From the NCBI RefSeq assembly GCF_030123325.1, contig NZ_CP126106.1, positions 5,277,001-5,341,000 on the forward strand: a stretch of DNA of 64,000 bases, in the 5' to 3' direction. The stretch is from Peribacillus simplex (GTDB lineage Bacteria > Bacillota > Bacilli > Bacillales > DSM-1321). Below are positions 26,308 to 36,003 of the stretch, piece after piece. Under the pieces are notes generated by a model. It was not told the origin of the DNA, did not search any database, and was given only the letters and a program-made list of their open reading frames with translations. Positions within the stretch are counted from its first letter, which is position 1, and every line of letters begins with the position of its first letter. The translations under genes and the position numbers were made by a program.

Positions 26308-27165
26308 TTGTATTTCTATAAAGAAGACTTAATCAATATGATCGTTCCCGATAAGCCTGATCCGAATGCAGCAAAAGTACTTCAGGAAACGCTTGGAGGA
26401 CAATTTGGTGAAATGCGGACGATGATGCAGTATTCTTTCCAAAGCGCAAACTTCCGCGGCAAGGCTAAACAATATCGCGATTTACTCCGTGGAGTTTTCT
26501 TGGAGGAACTTAGCCACATTGAACTTGTCCAATCAACCATCAACCAGCTGCTGAATGGTGCTGGCGGGAATATGCCTGGGGATTCCGCTATCGATGGCGC
26601 CCCATTGGATGAAGTCATCAACGGCGGCGCAAACCCCCATCACTTCATCATTGGTGCGAAAGCATCCCTTCCCGTCGATGCTGGCGGCAATCCATGGAAT
26701 GGATCATGGGTTTATGATCACGGTAACCTTGTGGCTAACCTTTTGAACAATGTCATGCTTGAATCCACGGGGGTCCTGCAAAAGTCCAGGATTTATGAAA
26801 TGAGTTCCAATAAATCGATGCGCGAAACACTGGCATTTTTGATGGTTCGCGACAATGCCCACCAAAATGCATTTGCCAAGGCATTAGAAACTCTTGGGGT
26901 TGACTGGGGGAAAATCTTCCCTGTACCTAATTATGATTTGAACAAATATCCTGAATGCCGCAAATATGTGGATTTAGGCTACCATAATGCCCAATTCAAC
27001 TTCAGGTTGGACCAAACTCAAATCGGCGAGATTTTCAAAGGGGAGACACCGAGCCGAAATGGCGGAAACCTTGCTGTTACCGATCCGCCAAAAGGATTCC
27101 CTGTCCCTGAAATGCCAGATATGCCAAATGAACATAGCCCTGGCTTGAGTGATTTGAACAATTAA
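26308..27165 (+). CDS. Manganese catalase family protein
   Basis: A 285-residue ferritin-like di-manganese catalase, close to B. subtilis YdbD and related to CotJC. Ligand positions are visible: Glu in GQFGEMRTMMQY, Glu and His in FLEELSHIELVQ, Glu in MLESTGVLQKS and His in RDNAHQNAFAKA. It disproportionates H2O2. The start is TTG at 26308 with AAGGAGGG eight bases upstream; the longer frame to 26164 has no SD and would overlap the yteA start. The divergent region carries AAGGTA-5-TACCTT (about 26225-26241), a possible operator. Confidence 0.88.
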   Translation: MYFYKEDLINMIVPDKPDPNAAKVLQETLGGQFGEMRTMMQYSFQSANFRGKAKQYRDLLRGVFLEELSHIELVQSTINQLLNGAGGNMPGDSAIDGAPLDEVINGGANPHHFIIGAKASLPVDAGGNPWNGSWVYDHGNLVANLLNNVMLESTGVLQKSRIYEMSSNKSMRETLAFLMVRDNAHQNAFAKALETLGVDWGKIFPVPNYDLNKYPECRKYVDLGYHNAQFNFRLDQTQIGEIFKGETPSRNGGNLAVTDPPKGFPVPEMPDMPNEHSPGLSDLNN

Positions 27166-27205
27166 AAAAGAAGGCGGACACATTCCGCGTCCGCCTCCTT
27201 TTTTA
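27164..27205. terminator. Bidirectional intrinsic terminator
   Basis: Stem AAGGCGGAC/GTCCGCCT with A-run and T-run on either side, between the catalase gene and yvbH. Confidence 0.9.
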
Positions 27206-27817
27206 ATTATTTATATATTTCTCAAAAACATAGCCAAAATCTTTAACATGGTACTTTTTCCGGCTATCCATCAACCATTCGAAAGCTGCGGAATTTATTT
27301 CCTTGAAACTTGCAGCCATTTGGCTTCCATCAGTGCGAACCTGGTTCAAAGTGGAAGAAGCAAGGTTTACGCTTTGCTGGGCATATTGAAGGGCATACTC
27401 ATTCTCATGGCAAATTTCCGATATTTTCACGAGTGATTTGAATAAGTCTTTTAATTCTTCAATGAATTTCTTATGGACATCAATCGAGAAAGTCTTCGCC
27501 CCGATCGAAAATTTAATTTCCGCATCCAAATCCACGGTCCCTGCGGTTTCAAGCGTAGCGTTGGAAATATTATGCTGGCTGTAGCTATATCTTGTAAGTG
27601 TACGCTTTTTGCTTATGGCACTTGTGCCGTCCAAATGTATGAACGCTTGATTCGTAAAACAATACTCATCGGTTTTAGATTTGATCAGGAAATAAATTTT
27701 TTCCCCATCTTCATGCATGATATAATCATCTGCATCCACCTTGTCATAATCGGCAGGATTAATCACACTTCCAATATCACTAAGACCAAGGGCATCCGCC
27801 GCCATTTTCTTGAACAT
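27203..27817 (-). CDS. yvbH: PH-domain protein YvbH
   Basis: A 204-residue protein, the length I recall for B. subtilis YvbH. The N-terminal 120 residues form a bacterial PH-like domain (DADDYIMHEDGEKIYFLIKS, KRTLTRYSYSQHNI, DLDAEIKFSIG); the C-terminus is helical. No membrane segment. I chose the ATG with GGGGG upstream rather than the earlier in-frame codon. Function unknown. Confidence 0.85.
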   Translation of the reverse strand: MFKKMAADALGLSDIGSVINPADYDKVDADDYIMHEDGEKIYFLIKSKTDEYCFTNQAFIHLDGTSAISKKRTLTRYSYSQHNISNATLETAGTVDLDAEIKFSIGAKTFSIDVHKKFIEELKDLFKSLVKISEICHENEYALQYAQQSVNLASSTLNQVRTDGSQMAASFKEINSAAFEWLMDSRKKYHVKDFGYVFEKYINN

Positions 27818-27857
27818 CCCTATTCCCCCTATCAAAATCCAGGTGAATTACACCTTA

Positions 27858-28334
27858 TTATAAGTATTTCTCCAGTATTATCTCGTCTCTGATCGGAATT
27901 CCATCAAAACTGTAAAATGGTATTTCGGGCTTGATTTTCCGTGATTCTTCAACGGCATTTTTAACGATTTCCGAAATGACATAACCACGCTTTTGAAAAA
28001 ACTTCAATGCCTGTAAATTATCGTTCGTTGTAATCGCTTTAATAGTATGGCAATTTTTTTCCTTAGCGATATTTTCCATCACATAAAGCAACGATGAGCC
28101 CACACCCTGATTCTCATGCTCACTATTCAAAGAGATGATCTGACAAACATGGTCGGATAATTTGTATGTTCCCAACCCCGCGATTTTTTCATTCTCGTCC
28201 ATCACCCCAACACCCTCAAGTTCCGCATAATGAAACAAGCCTCTTGAAAAAACCACTTGAGTCGTCTCCCAGTGCTGAATGAAAAAATCCTTAACCGTAT
28301 CTGCCGCAATCATTCTTTTCGCTATGATTTGCAT
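27858..28334 (-). CDS. GNAT family N-acetyltransferase
   Basis: A 158-residue GNAT enzyme. Acetyl-CoA binding motif A is SEHENQGVGSSLLYVMENIA (near residues 72-91); motif B is FFQKRGYVISEIV. The C-terminal IKPEIPFYSFDGIPIRDEII differs from common Rim-type enzymes. Substrate unknown. GGGGGCG lies upstream of the ATG at somewhat long spacing. Same strand as yvbH, 40 bp upstream of it, so they may be co-transcribed. Confidence 0.85.
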   Translation of the reverse strand: MQIIAKRMIAADTVKDFFIQHWETTQVVFSRGLFHYAELEGVGVMDENEKIAGLGTYKLSDHVCQIISLNSEHENQGVGSSLLYVMENIAKEKNCHTIKAITTNDNLQALKFFQKRGYVISEIVKNAVEESRKIKPEIPFYSFDGIPIRDEIILEKYL

Positions 28335-28501
28335 AACCAATTACGCCCCCAAAATTTCTATCTCTATGTTTATAGTATAAAATGCTTATGCTGATAAGGG
28401 AACATTTAATTCTTCACGACCTTCTAACAAAACATAATACCATTCATATTCAGATAATCAATATTAAAGAACGGGGCTCGCGATGCACGGCACTTCCGGG
28501 A

Positions 28502-28726
28502 TCAAGAAATGGTATCATCCTTTATTCGCTGGTTCCTTCTGGTGACCTCATCTTCGAATTGCTTGGTTTTCATTTCTTCCTTCTTTGAATATCTGATAAT
28601 TGCCCTCATCGTCAAAACGGCTGCCACTAAAAAAATGAAGCAAGTTATACCAGCCGAGATATATTCAGTCTTGTCTTCTGGAAAGTAAAGAAACAAGCCC
28701 AGTAAAGCATGATTGAGAAAGTCCAT
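28502..28726 (-). CDS. Hypothetical small membrane protein
   Basis: A 74-residue protein with two hydrophobic helices (HALLGLFLYF and a longer ITCFIFLVAAVLTM) and a charged, coiled C-terminus (KKEEMKTKQFEDEVTRRNQR). The start is the ATG nine bases after AGGAAGG; a longer frame exists. No family recognised. Confidence 0.5.
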   Translation of the reverse strand: MDFLNHALLGLFLYFPEDKTEYISAGITCFIFLVAAVLTMRAIIRYSKKEEMKTKQFEDEVTRRNQRIKDDTIS

Positions 28727-28820
28727 CCGAAACATCCTTCCTGATAGGGAATTAAACTGCATTATCCCATTATATCAATTACCAGAACAATCCACTAGTG
28801 GGCCTAATCCACTAAAACCT

Positions 28821-28855
28821 AAAAAAACGAGAGGCAATAAGCCCCCCGCTTCTCT
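28821..28855 (-). terminator. Intrinsic terminator of the cyclophilin gene
   Basis: Imperfect GAGAAGC/GAGAGGC-type stem followed by seven Ts on the minus strand. Confidence 0.75.
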
Positions 28856-28861
28856 TTTATA

Positions 28862-29452
28862 TTATAAAATGGTGATCCCTTTAATGACTACGTCCACTGC
28901 TGGCTTGTCTCCCGCAACTGTCTCCACGTTAGCAATCGTATCAACAATGTCCATGCCTTCGACCACTTGTCCAAAAACAGAGTGTTTATGATCCAGCCAT
29001 GGTGTGCCTCCTTGTTCCATATAAGCACTGATGATTTCCTCCGGATAACCTGCTTGCTTCATTTGCTCACCCATCCTGCTGTCCACATGCTGGGCTTGTA
29101 CGACGAAGAATTGGCTGCCGTTTGTTCCCGGACCTGCATTAGCCATGGAAAGAGCTCCGCGCAAATTGAATAATTGCATAGAGAACTCGTCCTCAAATGG
29201 AGTGCCCCAGATACTTTCTCCACCCATTCCAGTCCCTGTCGGATCTCCACCTTGAAGCATGAAATCCTTGATGACACGGTGGAAGATGATTCCTTCGTAA
29301 TAACCGTTTTCAGCATGTGTCAAGAAATTCTCCACTGTCTTTGGAGCCAGTTCAGGGAATAGTTTAATTTTAATATCGCCCATCGTCGTTTGCATGATGA
29401 CCGCTTTTTCATTTTCCAAAACTTCACTTGTTAATTGTGGAAAGTTTGTCAT
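28862..29452 (-). CDS. Cyclophilin-type peptidyl-prolyl cis-trans isomerase
   Basis: A 196-residue cytosolic PPIase. The cyclophilin core is clear: FHRVIKDFMLQGGDPTGTG with the catalytic Arg, GPGTNGSQFFV, and LDHKHSVFGQVVEGMDIV. It carries an insertion (DSRMGEQMKQAGYPEEIISA) seen in the longer Bacillus/Listeria type, compared with about 143 residues for B. subtilis PpiB. No signal peptide. AAAGAGG lies upstream of the ATG at 29452. Confidence 0.92.
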   Translation of the reverse strand: MTNFPQLTSEVLENEKAVIMQTTMGDIKIKLFPELAPKTVENFLTHAENGYYEGIIFHRVIKDFMLQGGDPTGTGMGGESIWGTPFEDEFSMQLFNLRGALSMANAGPGTNGSQFFVVQAQHVDSRMGEQMKQAGYPEEIISAYMEQGGTPWLDHKHSVFGQVVEGMDIVDTIANVETVAGDKPAVDVVIKGITIL

Positions 29453-29631
29453 GGTACATAACCTCTTTCTTTTTAAAAATAAAATGGCATGAAACACCAT
29501 TTTTCATCTTCATTTGTACACTTTACACGATTTTCATAAAAAAAGCATCTTTACGAAATTGAACAAATTCGCTGTGAAAAATCGTTGTTCTTATGTATCA
29601 TGAAGGAAGTTAAAAGAAAGGTGGTAGGGAA

Positions 29632-30018
29632 ATGTCAGAACAGGATTTTAAAATCGGCGATAAGGTCACCGCCATATATAAAACTGGAAAATACATCGGG
29701 GAAGTCACCGATATCAGACCTGCTGCATATCTTGTTAAAGTGTTGGCTGTCTTGAAGCATCCCATGCAGGGAGATCTTCATAACCCGAAGCAAACGGAAG
29801 TGTCCATGTTCCATCAGCGGCGTGCTCTTGCATTCCGGGAGCAAACCAATGTACCAAAGAACATGGTAAGGAACTTTGATGAGGAGATTCCTGAGTATAA
29901 GGAATCCTTAAGAGAAGCTGTTGAGAAAATGAAAAGCACTTTAAGCGAAGCCCATACAGAGTGGAATGATAAAAGCTTACAGTTGCTTGAAGATCTAGCG
30001 GCAGACTATTTCAAATAA
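29632..30018 (+). CDS. kapB: Kinase-associated protein KapB
   Basis: A 128-residue protein of the same length as B. subtilis KapB, which is needed for KinB-dependent signalling into the sporulation phosphorelay. Its beta-barrel core FKIGDKVTAIYKTGKYIGEV is followed by a helical C-terminus. AAAGGTGG lies seven bases before the ATG. In B. subtilis kapB follows kinB in one operon; here kinB is absent from this position and an unrelated cyclophilin gene is divergent, so kapB has its own promoter. Confidence 0.9.
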   Translation: MSEQDFKIGDKVTAIYKTGKYIGEVTDIRPAAYLVKVLAVLKHPMQGDLHNPKQTEVSMFHQRRALAFREQTNVPKNMVRNFDEEIPEYKESLREAVEKMKSTLSEAHTEWNDKSLQLLEDLAADYFK

Positions 30019-30024
30019 AGCATG

Positions 30025-30062
30025 ATAAAAGCCAAATCAGTAGTATATGATTTGGCTTTTAT
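30025..30062. terminator. Bidirectional intrinsic terminator between kapB and kapD
   Basis: 15-bp stem ATAAAAGCCAAATCA/TGATTTGGCTTTTAT. Confidence 0.9.
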
Positions 30063-30682
30063 AACGCTAAATGATTCAATACCTTTGATAAATCAATGCG
30101 ATCGCCAATTGTCGTCGGTTCATGATTTTTCATATAACTTTTATCTTTCTCTACTAATTTAAAGATATTATATGTCGTAATGGCATCATCCAGCGCCCTG
30201 TGATGCTTGCCTGTCCCTTCTTTGCCATAGGCCTGTACAGCTTTCCAAAGTCCGGTTTGGTTTTGATCCCCGAAAAAGCGTTTATACTCCAGGCAAAGAT
30301 CAATTTGTTTCCCTGAAAAAGGGAAATCCAACCCTGCTTTCTGACAGTTCTGGCGAAGCACCTTCATGTCCATATTTCCCCATGTAACAATCGTCGTCGG
30401 GTGCTGCTCATCTATTTTCTTCAATAAAGTAACCAGCTCTTCAAATGAAATCCCCTGGTCCACCTGATCCTGTGCAATGTTCAAGAACTTCTTGCATCTT
30501 CCCGTCAAAACTGGAAATTTCATTGGGTTAACAAAAGATGAGAATTGTTCCTGAATGGTCTCATTAATGACGGTGACTAAACCAACCTCAATGATTTCCG
30601 GATAAAACCCTACTGGATTGGCTTTTCCTTCCGGCATCGTAAATTCAAAATCAATGAATACATATTGCTGTTGTTCCTCCAT
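30059..30682 (-). CDS. kapD: KapD, DnaQ-type 3'-5' exonuclease, sporulation inhibitor
   Basis: A 207-residue DEDDh exonuclease. Exo I is VFIDFEFT (Asp, Glu), Exo II lies in TWGNMDMKVLRQNC (Asp) and Exo III in GTGKHHRALDDAITTYNI (His, Asp), so the active site is complete. In B. subtilis KapD dampens the KinA/KinB route to sporulation. Start at the ATG after AAGGGGG. Convergent to kapB. Confidence 0.92.
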   Translation of the reverse strand: MEEQQQYVFIDFEFTMPEGKANPVGFYPEIIEVGLVTVINETIQEQFSSFVNPMKFPVLTGRCKKFLNIAQDQVDQGISFEELVTLLKKIDEQHPTTIVTWGNMDMKVLRQNCQKAGLDFPFSGKQIDLCLEYKRFFGDQNQTGLWKAVQAYGKEGTGKHHRALDDAITTYNIFKLVEKDKSYMKNHEPTTIGDRIDLSKVLNHLAL

Positions 30683-30946
30683 TTTTATGACCCCCTTCAT
30701 ATTCTTGACATCAACATATAAACAAAAAATGGTTTTTTCTCATTATAACAGAAGATTTAGAAAGTTATTTTCTTGGAATCGTAATACACCATCCGGATAC
30801 GGATCCTGACATCATACCTCATTCACCCAAAAATCTTAATTGTCTACCTTATTTGGATCATGATGGATGAACAAACCAAAAGTACCATTTTTTCATCCCT
30901 TCAATCCAAGGACATACTAAAAATATATTTGTTAGGAAGTTGAACT

Positions 30947-32418
30947 ATGCGCACGTATCTTGGTTATATCACGATTTTCCCCTTCGTTCCCATATTGATC
31001 CTTTTCATTTTCCTTTCTTATCAGGAGTGGTCCTTAACCAATCTCCCTATCATGTACTCGACGAGCGAATTCCCATTGAATCGATAAAACTGGCTCAGAA
31101 TAGTCACATGAAGGCCGCAAATGGAAAGGTCATCAGTGAAATTTCCACTGGTGAGAAAAACTTGAAGACATCCTACTTTTCCTGGAAAACCTGTTCATCG
31201 TTACAAAGGATCAGAAATTTTATGATCATGCAGGCGTTGACATATCCGGCATAAGCAGGGCGCTTCTTATCCATTCACAAAATAAAACAATCGAACAAGG
31301 CGGCAGTACCATTACCCAGCAACTCTCCAGGAATGTTTATCTCTCACATGATAGGACGTATAACCGGAAATCATGGAGCTGTATTTGAATGCCATATATT
31401 TCAGTAATGGAACTTATGGAATCGAAGCTGCTTCCCAGTATTATTTCAGTAAACCAGACTGGAGAGTTATCCAAGGCGGAACTTGCCTTCCCGGCCGCAA
31501 TCCCTAATAATCCGGAAAACTATAATCCTCTTAAACATTTCGATGCTACGAAAAAGCGTCAGGAGAGATTACTGAAACAAATGGCGGCCGAAGGTGATTT
31601 AAAACAGGACGAGTACGAAATGCTTATCAAAAGTACGATTAAATTAGACTTGTCCACCCCGGTCGACTTATATCACGATTACGTGACGTATGTTCATCAG
31701 GAATTGAAAAACCTGGTTGCATCCCACGAGGGTCTCGACAAGTCCCGATGTCGCTATACGTAAGCAGGCGGAAGCCGTGCTGGATGAAAAGGTAAAAAAG
31801 CTTTTGAATTCCGGTTTAACCATCCATACCGCCCTCGATACTAAACTGCAAACACAGTCAAAGACTGTAGTTCAATCAAAAATTGGTGTCAATGATATCG
31901 AGGGAGCTTTAGTGGTTATACAGCATCATACGCACGAGCTTGTCTCTTTGATTGGGGGAAAGGATTATAAAAAAAATTCTTTCAATCGGGCATACCAAAG
32001 CTATAGGCAGCCAGGCTCAGCCATTAATCCACTTCTCGATTATGTTCCCTATTTAGAAGAAACGGATGCCGACATCAATCAGCTCGTTAGCGGAGCAAGC
32101 TATTGCCCAAAGAACTATAGCGGCGACAGCTACGGAATGGTCACACTAAGAAATGCCTTCGCTCAATCCTATAACACACCCGCCATTAGGCTTTTTGAAA
32201 AGACGGGGATGGAAACGAGTTTCAAGTACTTGGATGCTTTCGACTTTAAAAAGGTAAGCAAAAAAGACCACCATACAAGTTCGTCCATAGGCGGATTCGA
32301 ATATGGCATGAGTCCCCTTGAACTGACGAATGCCTATACTTCCTTCAATGATGGAAACTATCAGCCATATAGCCATAATAATGAAGGTGCCATCTCGGCA
32401 CCAATCCCACCAGCCTAA
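30947..32418 (+). pseudogene. pbpD: Decayed pbpD (class A penicillin-binding protein)
   Basis: Remnant of a bifunctional PBP4-type peptidoglycan synthase at the B. subtilis position after kapD. The ATG frame has an N-terminal anchor but stops at residue 46. Pieces in three frames then resemble PBP4: IPIESIKLAQNSHMKAANGK, the transglycosylase motif QGGSTITQQLSRNVYLS, ELAFPAAIPNNPENYNPLKH, and DIEGALVVI. A stretch of about 25 residues after TYNRK appears deleted. The transpeptidase motif reads SAIN instead of SxxK, so the catalytic lysine codon is lost. The sequence stops before the KTG motif, at the junction with the yufK remnant. Confidence 0.92.
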
Positions 32419-32859
32419 GATAAATTCAGGCTCGGGCTTAACTTATTGACAAAATAAATTAAAGCCACAATATTCGTTGCGATAAAGATCGACCCAAGCC
32501 CGATGATGAATTGAACACTGAACAATGAACAGGCACCGCCAATCACATATATGACAGATCCCTTTCTTACACTGTTCAGGGCTTTACCTTCCGAATCCTT
32601 GGAAAAGAATAATAAAGACAGCTCCCATATCATATCGGAGATCAACTTCAATGCAGCAAAAACCATGAAGAATAATAGGAGCAATACGATCAGCAGCGCC
32701 AGCTTTATGCCGGTTTCAGAAAAGAAATCAAGCATCCCTTGGTAGATTCCCAAATTCCCAAATAAATTGAGCATTTACATTTCCCCATAAACGGCAAAGG
32801 AGAGGCTGAATAATAAGATTGAATTGATTGGTAATAGCTAAGTAATGTGTGTTTTTCAT
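32415..32859 (-). pseudogene. Decayed YufK-like (DUF5366) membrane protein gene
   Basis: An intact-looking 119-residue ORF (32415-32774, MLNLFGNLGIYQGML...) with four hydrophobic helices is only part of a gene. A good ribosome-binding site and ATG lie at 32859 (MKNTHYL...). The frame is shifted soon after, and the correct frame reads LLFSLSFAVYGEM followed by TAA directly before MLNLF. The C-terminus also looks short against the roughly 180 residues I recall for the family, ending at the convergent pbpD remnant. The family assignment is from memory. Confidence 0.65.
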
Positions 32860-33178
32860 GATTTCTCCATCCATGCATCTTTTATCCTAATTACGCTAGA
32901 TAATCCATCATTTTACAATGGATACTCTACTAATTCACCCTAGAAAAAAATTTTTTAGGTCAGTTCCCCCTCCTTTTCTACCTATATATAAAACTTCATT
33001 CAAGTTGGCCTTCACCGTTTTCAAAGCCATGCAAACCCACATAAATTGCGTTATACTTTTAAGCGAGACAAGCATTCGATAAAAAAATACATATTCAGCG
33101 AAGCTTTCCTAACGTCTAGGATTGGTCAAAAAAAGCATAATAAGACGACTGACTTCGTTTTAAAAAGGGGGGGGTTTT
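32860..33178. other. Intergenic region before the mrp operon
   Basis: No ORF. A 6-bp inverted repeat (ATCCAT...ATGGAT, about 32906-32926) and the leader of mrpA lie here. A TATACT near 33053 could be a -10, but without a convincing -35. Promoter of the mrp operon not resolved. Confidence 0.4.
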
Positions 33179-35584
33179 ATGTCTTTACTTCATTGGGCGG
33201 TATTATCACCGTTTCTATTAGCAATTATTGTACCAATATTATACAAACTATTTCGACAAATACACACAGGATGGTTTGTATTGATTTTACCGATTCTCCT
33301 TTTCACCTATTTTTCAAGGTTCATTTCCTTGACCAAACAAGGGGATATCATTATGGAGAGCGCTACATGGATTCCTTCTCTCGGAATTCATGTTGATTTC
33401 TATGTAGATGGACTAGGGCTTTTGTTCGCCTTGCTCATTACTGGTATAGGTTCGCTCGTCGTTCTGTATTCCATTTTCTATTTATCGAAAGAGAAAGAAA
33501 AGCTGAACCAATTTTACGTCTTCCTTTTGCTTTTCATGGGAGCGATGCTTGGTGTCGTCCTATCCGATAATCTAATTGTCCTTTATACATTTTGGGAATT
33601 CACGAGTTTATCATCTTTTCTATTGATAGGATATTGGAATGAAAGGGAGCGTTCACGTTATGGGGCGCAGAAATCCCTGCTGATCACTGTGCTTGGCGGC
33701 TTAAGCATGCTTGGCGGCATCATTCTCCTTTCCATTATGGGGAACACATTCAGCATTCGTGAACTGATTGCCCAAAGCGGGGAACTTATGGACCACTCGC
33801 TCTTCATTCCTGCACTTTTGCTTGTGCTGCTTGGCGCGTTCACCAAATCCGCACAGTTCCCGTTCCATATCTGGCTGCCTGACGCGATGGAAGCCCCGAC
33901 ACCGGTCAGTGCTTACCTTCATTCCGCCACAATGGTCAAGGCCGGAATTTATTTGGTAGCCCGATTAAGCCCTGTTTTTGCAGAATCAGGATTATGGTTC
34001 TGGCTCGTTTCGATCGCCGGATTAATCACCCTGTTCTGGGGTTCATTCTCTGCAATCAAGCAGACTGATTTAAAGGGGATTCTCGCTTTTTCCACCATCA
34101 GTCAGCTCGGATTGATCATGTCGCTTTTGGGACTTGGTGCGGCGGCCCTTCACTATGAATCTTTTGGGGAAAATATATACTTGGCAGCCACGGTTGCTGC
34201 AGTTTTCCACTTGATTAATCATGCGACCTTTAAAGGCAGCCTTTTCATGGTTGCAGGCATCATTGACCATGAAACCGGTACACGTGATATCAGAAAGCTT
34301 GGCGGATTGATGCAGTTGATGCCGATCACTTTCACGGTCGCTGTCATAGGTGCTTTTTCAATGGCTGGACTTCCGCCCTTCAATGGTTTTTTGAGCAAGG
34401 AAATGTTCTTGGCCAGCATGGTGAATGTATTGGAATTGAATATCTTCAATATGGAGACATGGGGGGTCCTTTTCCCTGTGGTGGCATGGGTAGCCAGTGT
34501 TTTCACTTTTATATATAGCATGATCGTCGTGCTCAAACCCTTTACAGGCAAACTTCAGTTGCAACTATTGGACAAGAAGCCCCACGAGGCACCGGTCGGG
34601 ATGCTGATATCCCCGATCATCCTTGCTTCGTTGGTCATCGTTTTCGGTATTTTTCCAAACTTGCTATCTTCACGAATCATTGAACCTGCGGTTGCCGGCA
34701 TACAGCCAAGCTTGGCGGGTGCCGATTTCAAAGTCCATATCGCCTTCTGGCATGGATTCAATACTGAAGTCTGGATGACCGTCGGCATCATAGCATTTGG
34801 AATCCTTTTATACAAAACGCTCCCGAAGTGGCAGAAGATCACTCAGTGGATTCCTGAGCGTATCTCCCTGAATGCTTTGTATGATAACGGGGTTAGAGGG
34901 CTCGAACGCTCAGCATCTTCCGTCATGAAATTTTTAATGACAGGTTATATTCGGACATATCTGCTGTCAATCTTCCTTTTCTTCATTCTCTCATTGAGCT
35001 TTACACTCTATTGGAAGGATGCATTTAAGTTGGATACAGGGAATTTTGCCCCGATCGGCATATATGAATTGGTATTAGCAGCGATCATCGTGATTGGCTC
35101 GATCGCCATTCTGTTTGCAAGATCCCGTTTAACTTCCATTATCATTTTAGGAGCGGTCGGTTATGCGATTTCCTTATTTTTCGTTTTGCTGCGGGCACCG
35201 GATTTAGCCCTGACTCAACTAGTCATCGAAACGATTTCGGTATCCCTGTTTTTGCTCTGTTTCTTCCACCTTCCGTTAATGGCAAGCAGAAAGGAAGAAC
35301 GGATGACATTCAAGTTGAATAACGCCTTGATATCCATCGGTGTAGGAGTCATCGTGACATTGATCGCCTTATCGGCACATAGCAATAAACTATTTGGTTC
35401 CATATCAAATTACTATCTTGAAAATGCTTATAAGGAAGCAGGCGGAAAAAACGTCGTAAATGTCATTCTCGTAGACTTCCGCGGACTTGATACGATGTTT
35501 GAAATCAGTGTCCTTTCCATCGCTGCGCTCGGAATATTCGCGATGATCAAATTGCGTTTGACGGGGGGGAAAGATAAATCATGA
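33179..35584 (+). CDS. mrpA: Na+/H+ antiporter subunit MrpA
   Basis: The largest Mrp subunit, 801 residues, with about 20 transmembrane helices. The NuoL/MrpA-type proton channel core is present (WEFTSLSSFLLIGYW, FTKSAQFPFHIWLPDAMEAP with the pumping lysine, LHSATMVKAGIYL, FKGSLFMVAGIIDHETGTRD); the C-terminal third adds the MrpA-specific MrpB-like extension. The seven-subunit complex expels Na+ in exchange for H+, giving alkali and salt tolerance. AAAAGGGGGGGG precedes the ATG. Stop overlaps the mrpB start (ATGA). Confidence 0.97.
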   Translation: MSLLHWAVLSPFLLAIIVPILYKLFRQIHTGWFVLILPILLFTYFSRFISLTKQGDIIMESATWIPSLGIHVDFYVDGLGLLFALLITGIGSLVVLYSIFYLSKEKEKLNQFYVFLLLFMGAMLGVVLSDNLIVLYTFWEFTSLSSFLLIGYWNERERSRYGAQKSLLITVLGGLSMLGGIILLSIMGNTFSIRELIAQSGELMDHSLFIPALLLVLLGAFTKSAQFPFHIWLPDAMEAPTPVSAYLHSATMVKAGIYLVARLSPVFAESGLWFWLVSIAGLITLFWGSFSAIKQTDLKGILAFSTISQLGLIMSLLGLGAAALHYESFGENIYLAATVAAVFHLINHATFKGSLFMVAGIIDHETGTRDIRKLGGLMQLMPITFTVAVIGAFSMAGLPPFNGFLSKEMFLASMVNVLELNIFNMETWGVLFPVVAWVASVFTFIYSMIVVLKPFTGKLQLQLLDKKPHEAPVGMLISPIILASLVIVFGIFPNLLSSRIIEPAVAGIQPSLAGADFKVHIAFWHGFNTEVWMTVGIIAFGILLYKTLPKWQKITQWIPERISLNALYDNGVRGLERSASSVMKFLMTGYIRTYLLSIFLFFILSLSFTLYWKDAFKLDTGNFAPIGIYELVLAAIIVIGSIAILFARSRLTSIIILGAVGYAISLFFVLLRAPDLALTQLVIETISVSLFLLCFFHLPLMASRKEERMTFKLNNALISIGVGVIVTLIALSAHSNKLFGSISNYYLENAYKEAGGKNVVNVILVDFRGLDTMFEISVLSIAALGIFAMIKLRLTGGKDKS

Positions 35585-36003
35585 AGCAAAATGACCTGAT
35601 ACTCCAAACGGTTACGAAAGTCGCCGCCTTTGTTATCCTGCTGTTCGCGGTTGCCATCTTTTTAGGCGGGCATTATTCGCCAGGAGGCGGGTTTGTCGGC
35701 GGTTTAATGACATCGGCCGCCATAGTCCTGCTGTTGCTCGCTTTCGACATTAAGACCGTTACCGGCATCTTGCCGATTGACTATAAGTTAATGATCGGTT
35801 CAGGCTTGTTCATATCAAGCCTGACCGTAGCCGGTGGGCTGGTGTTCGGGGTGCCCCTCATGACACATGTTTATCATTATGTTGATTTACCGCTTCTTGG
35901 GCACATTTCGCTTCATACCGCGGTACTTTTTGATCTGGGAGTTTATCTTGTGGTTGTTGGTGTAACGATGACCATTATTCAAACGATAGGGGAGAGTGAA
36001 TAA
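35581..36003 (+). CDS. mrpB: Na+/H+ antiporter subunit MrpB
   Basis: 140 residues, four helices, with the signature GGHYSPGGGFVGGLMTSAAI. Overlaps mrpA by four bases and shares the stop/start bases with mrpC. Part of the single mrpABCDEFG operon. Confidence 0.96.
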   Translation: MKQNDLILQTVTKVAAFVILLFAVAIFLGGHYSPGGGFVGGLMTSAAIVLLLLAFDIKTVTGILPIDYKLMIGSGLFISSLTVAGGLVFGVPLMTHVYHYVDLPLLGHISLHTAVLFDLGVYLVVVGVTMTIIQTIGESE

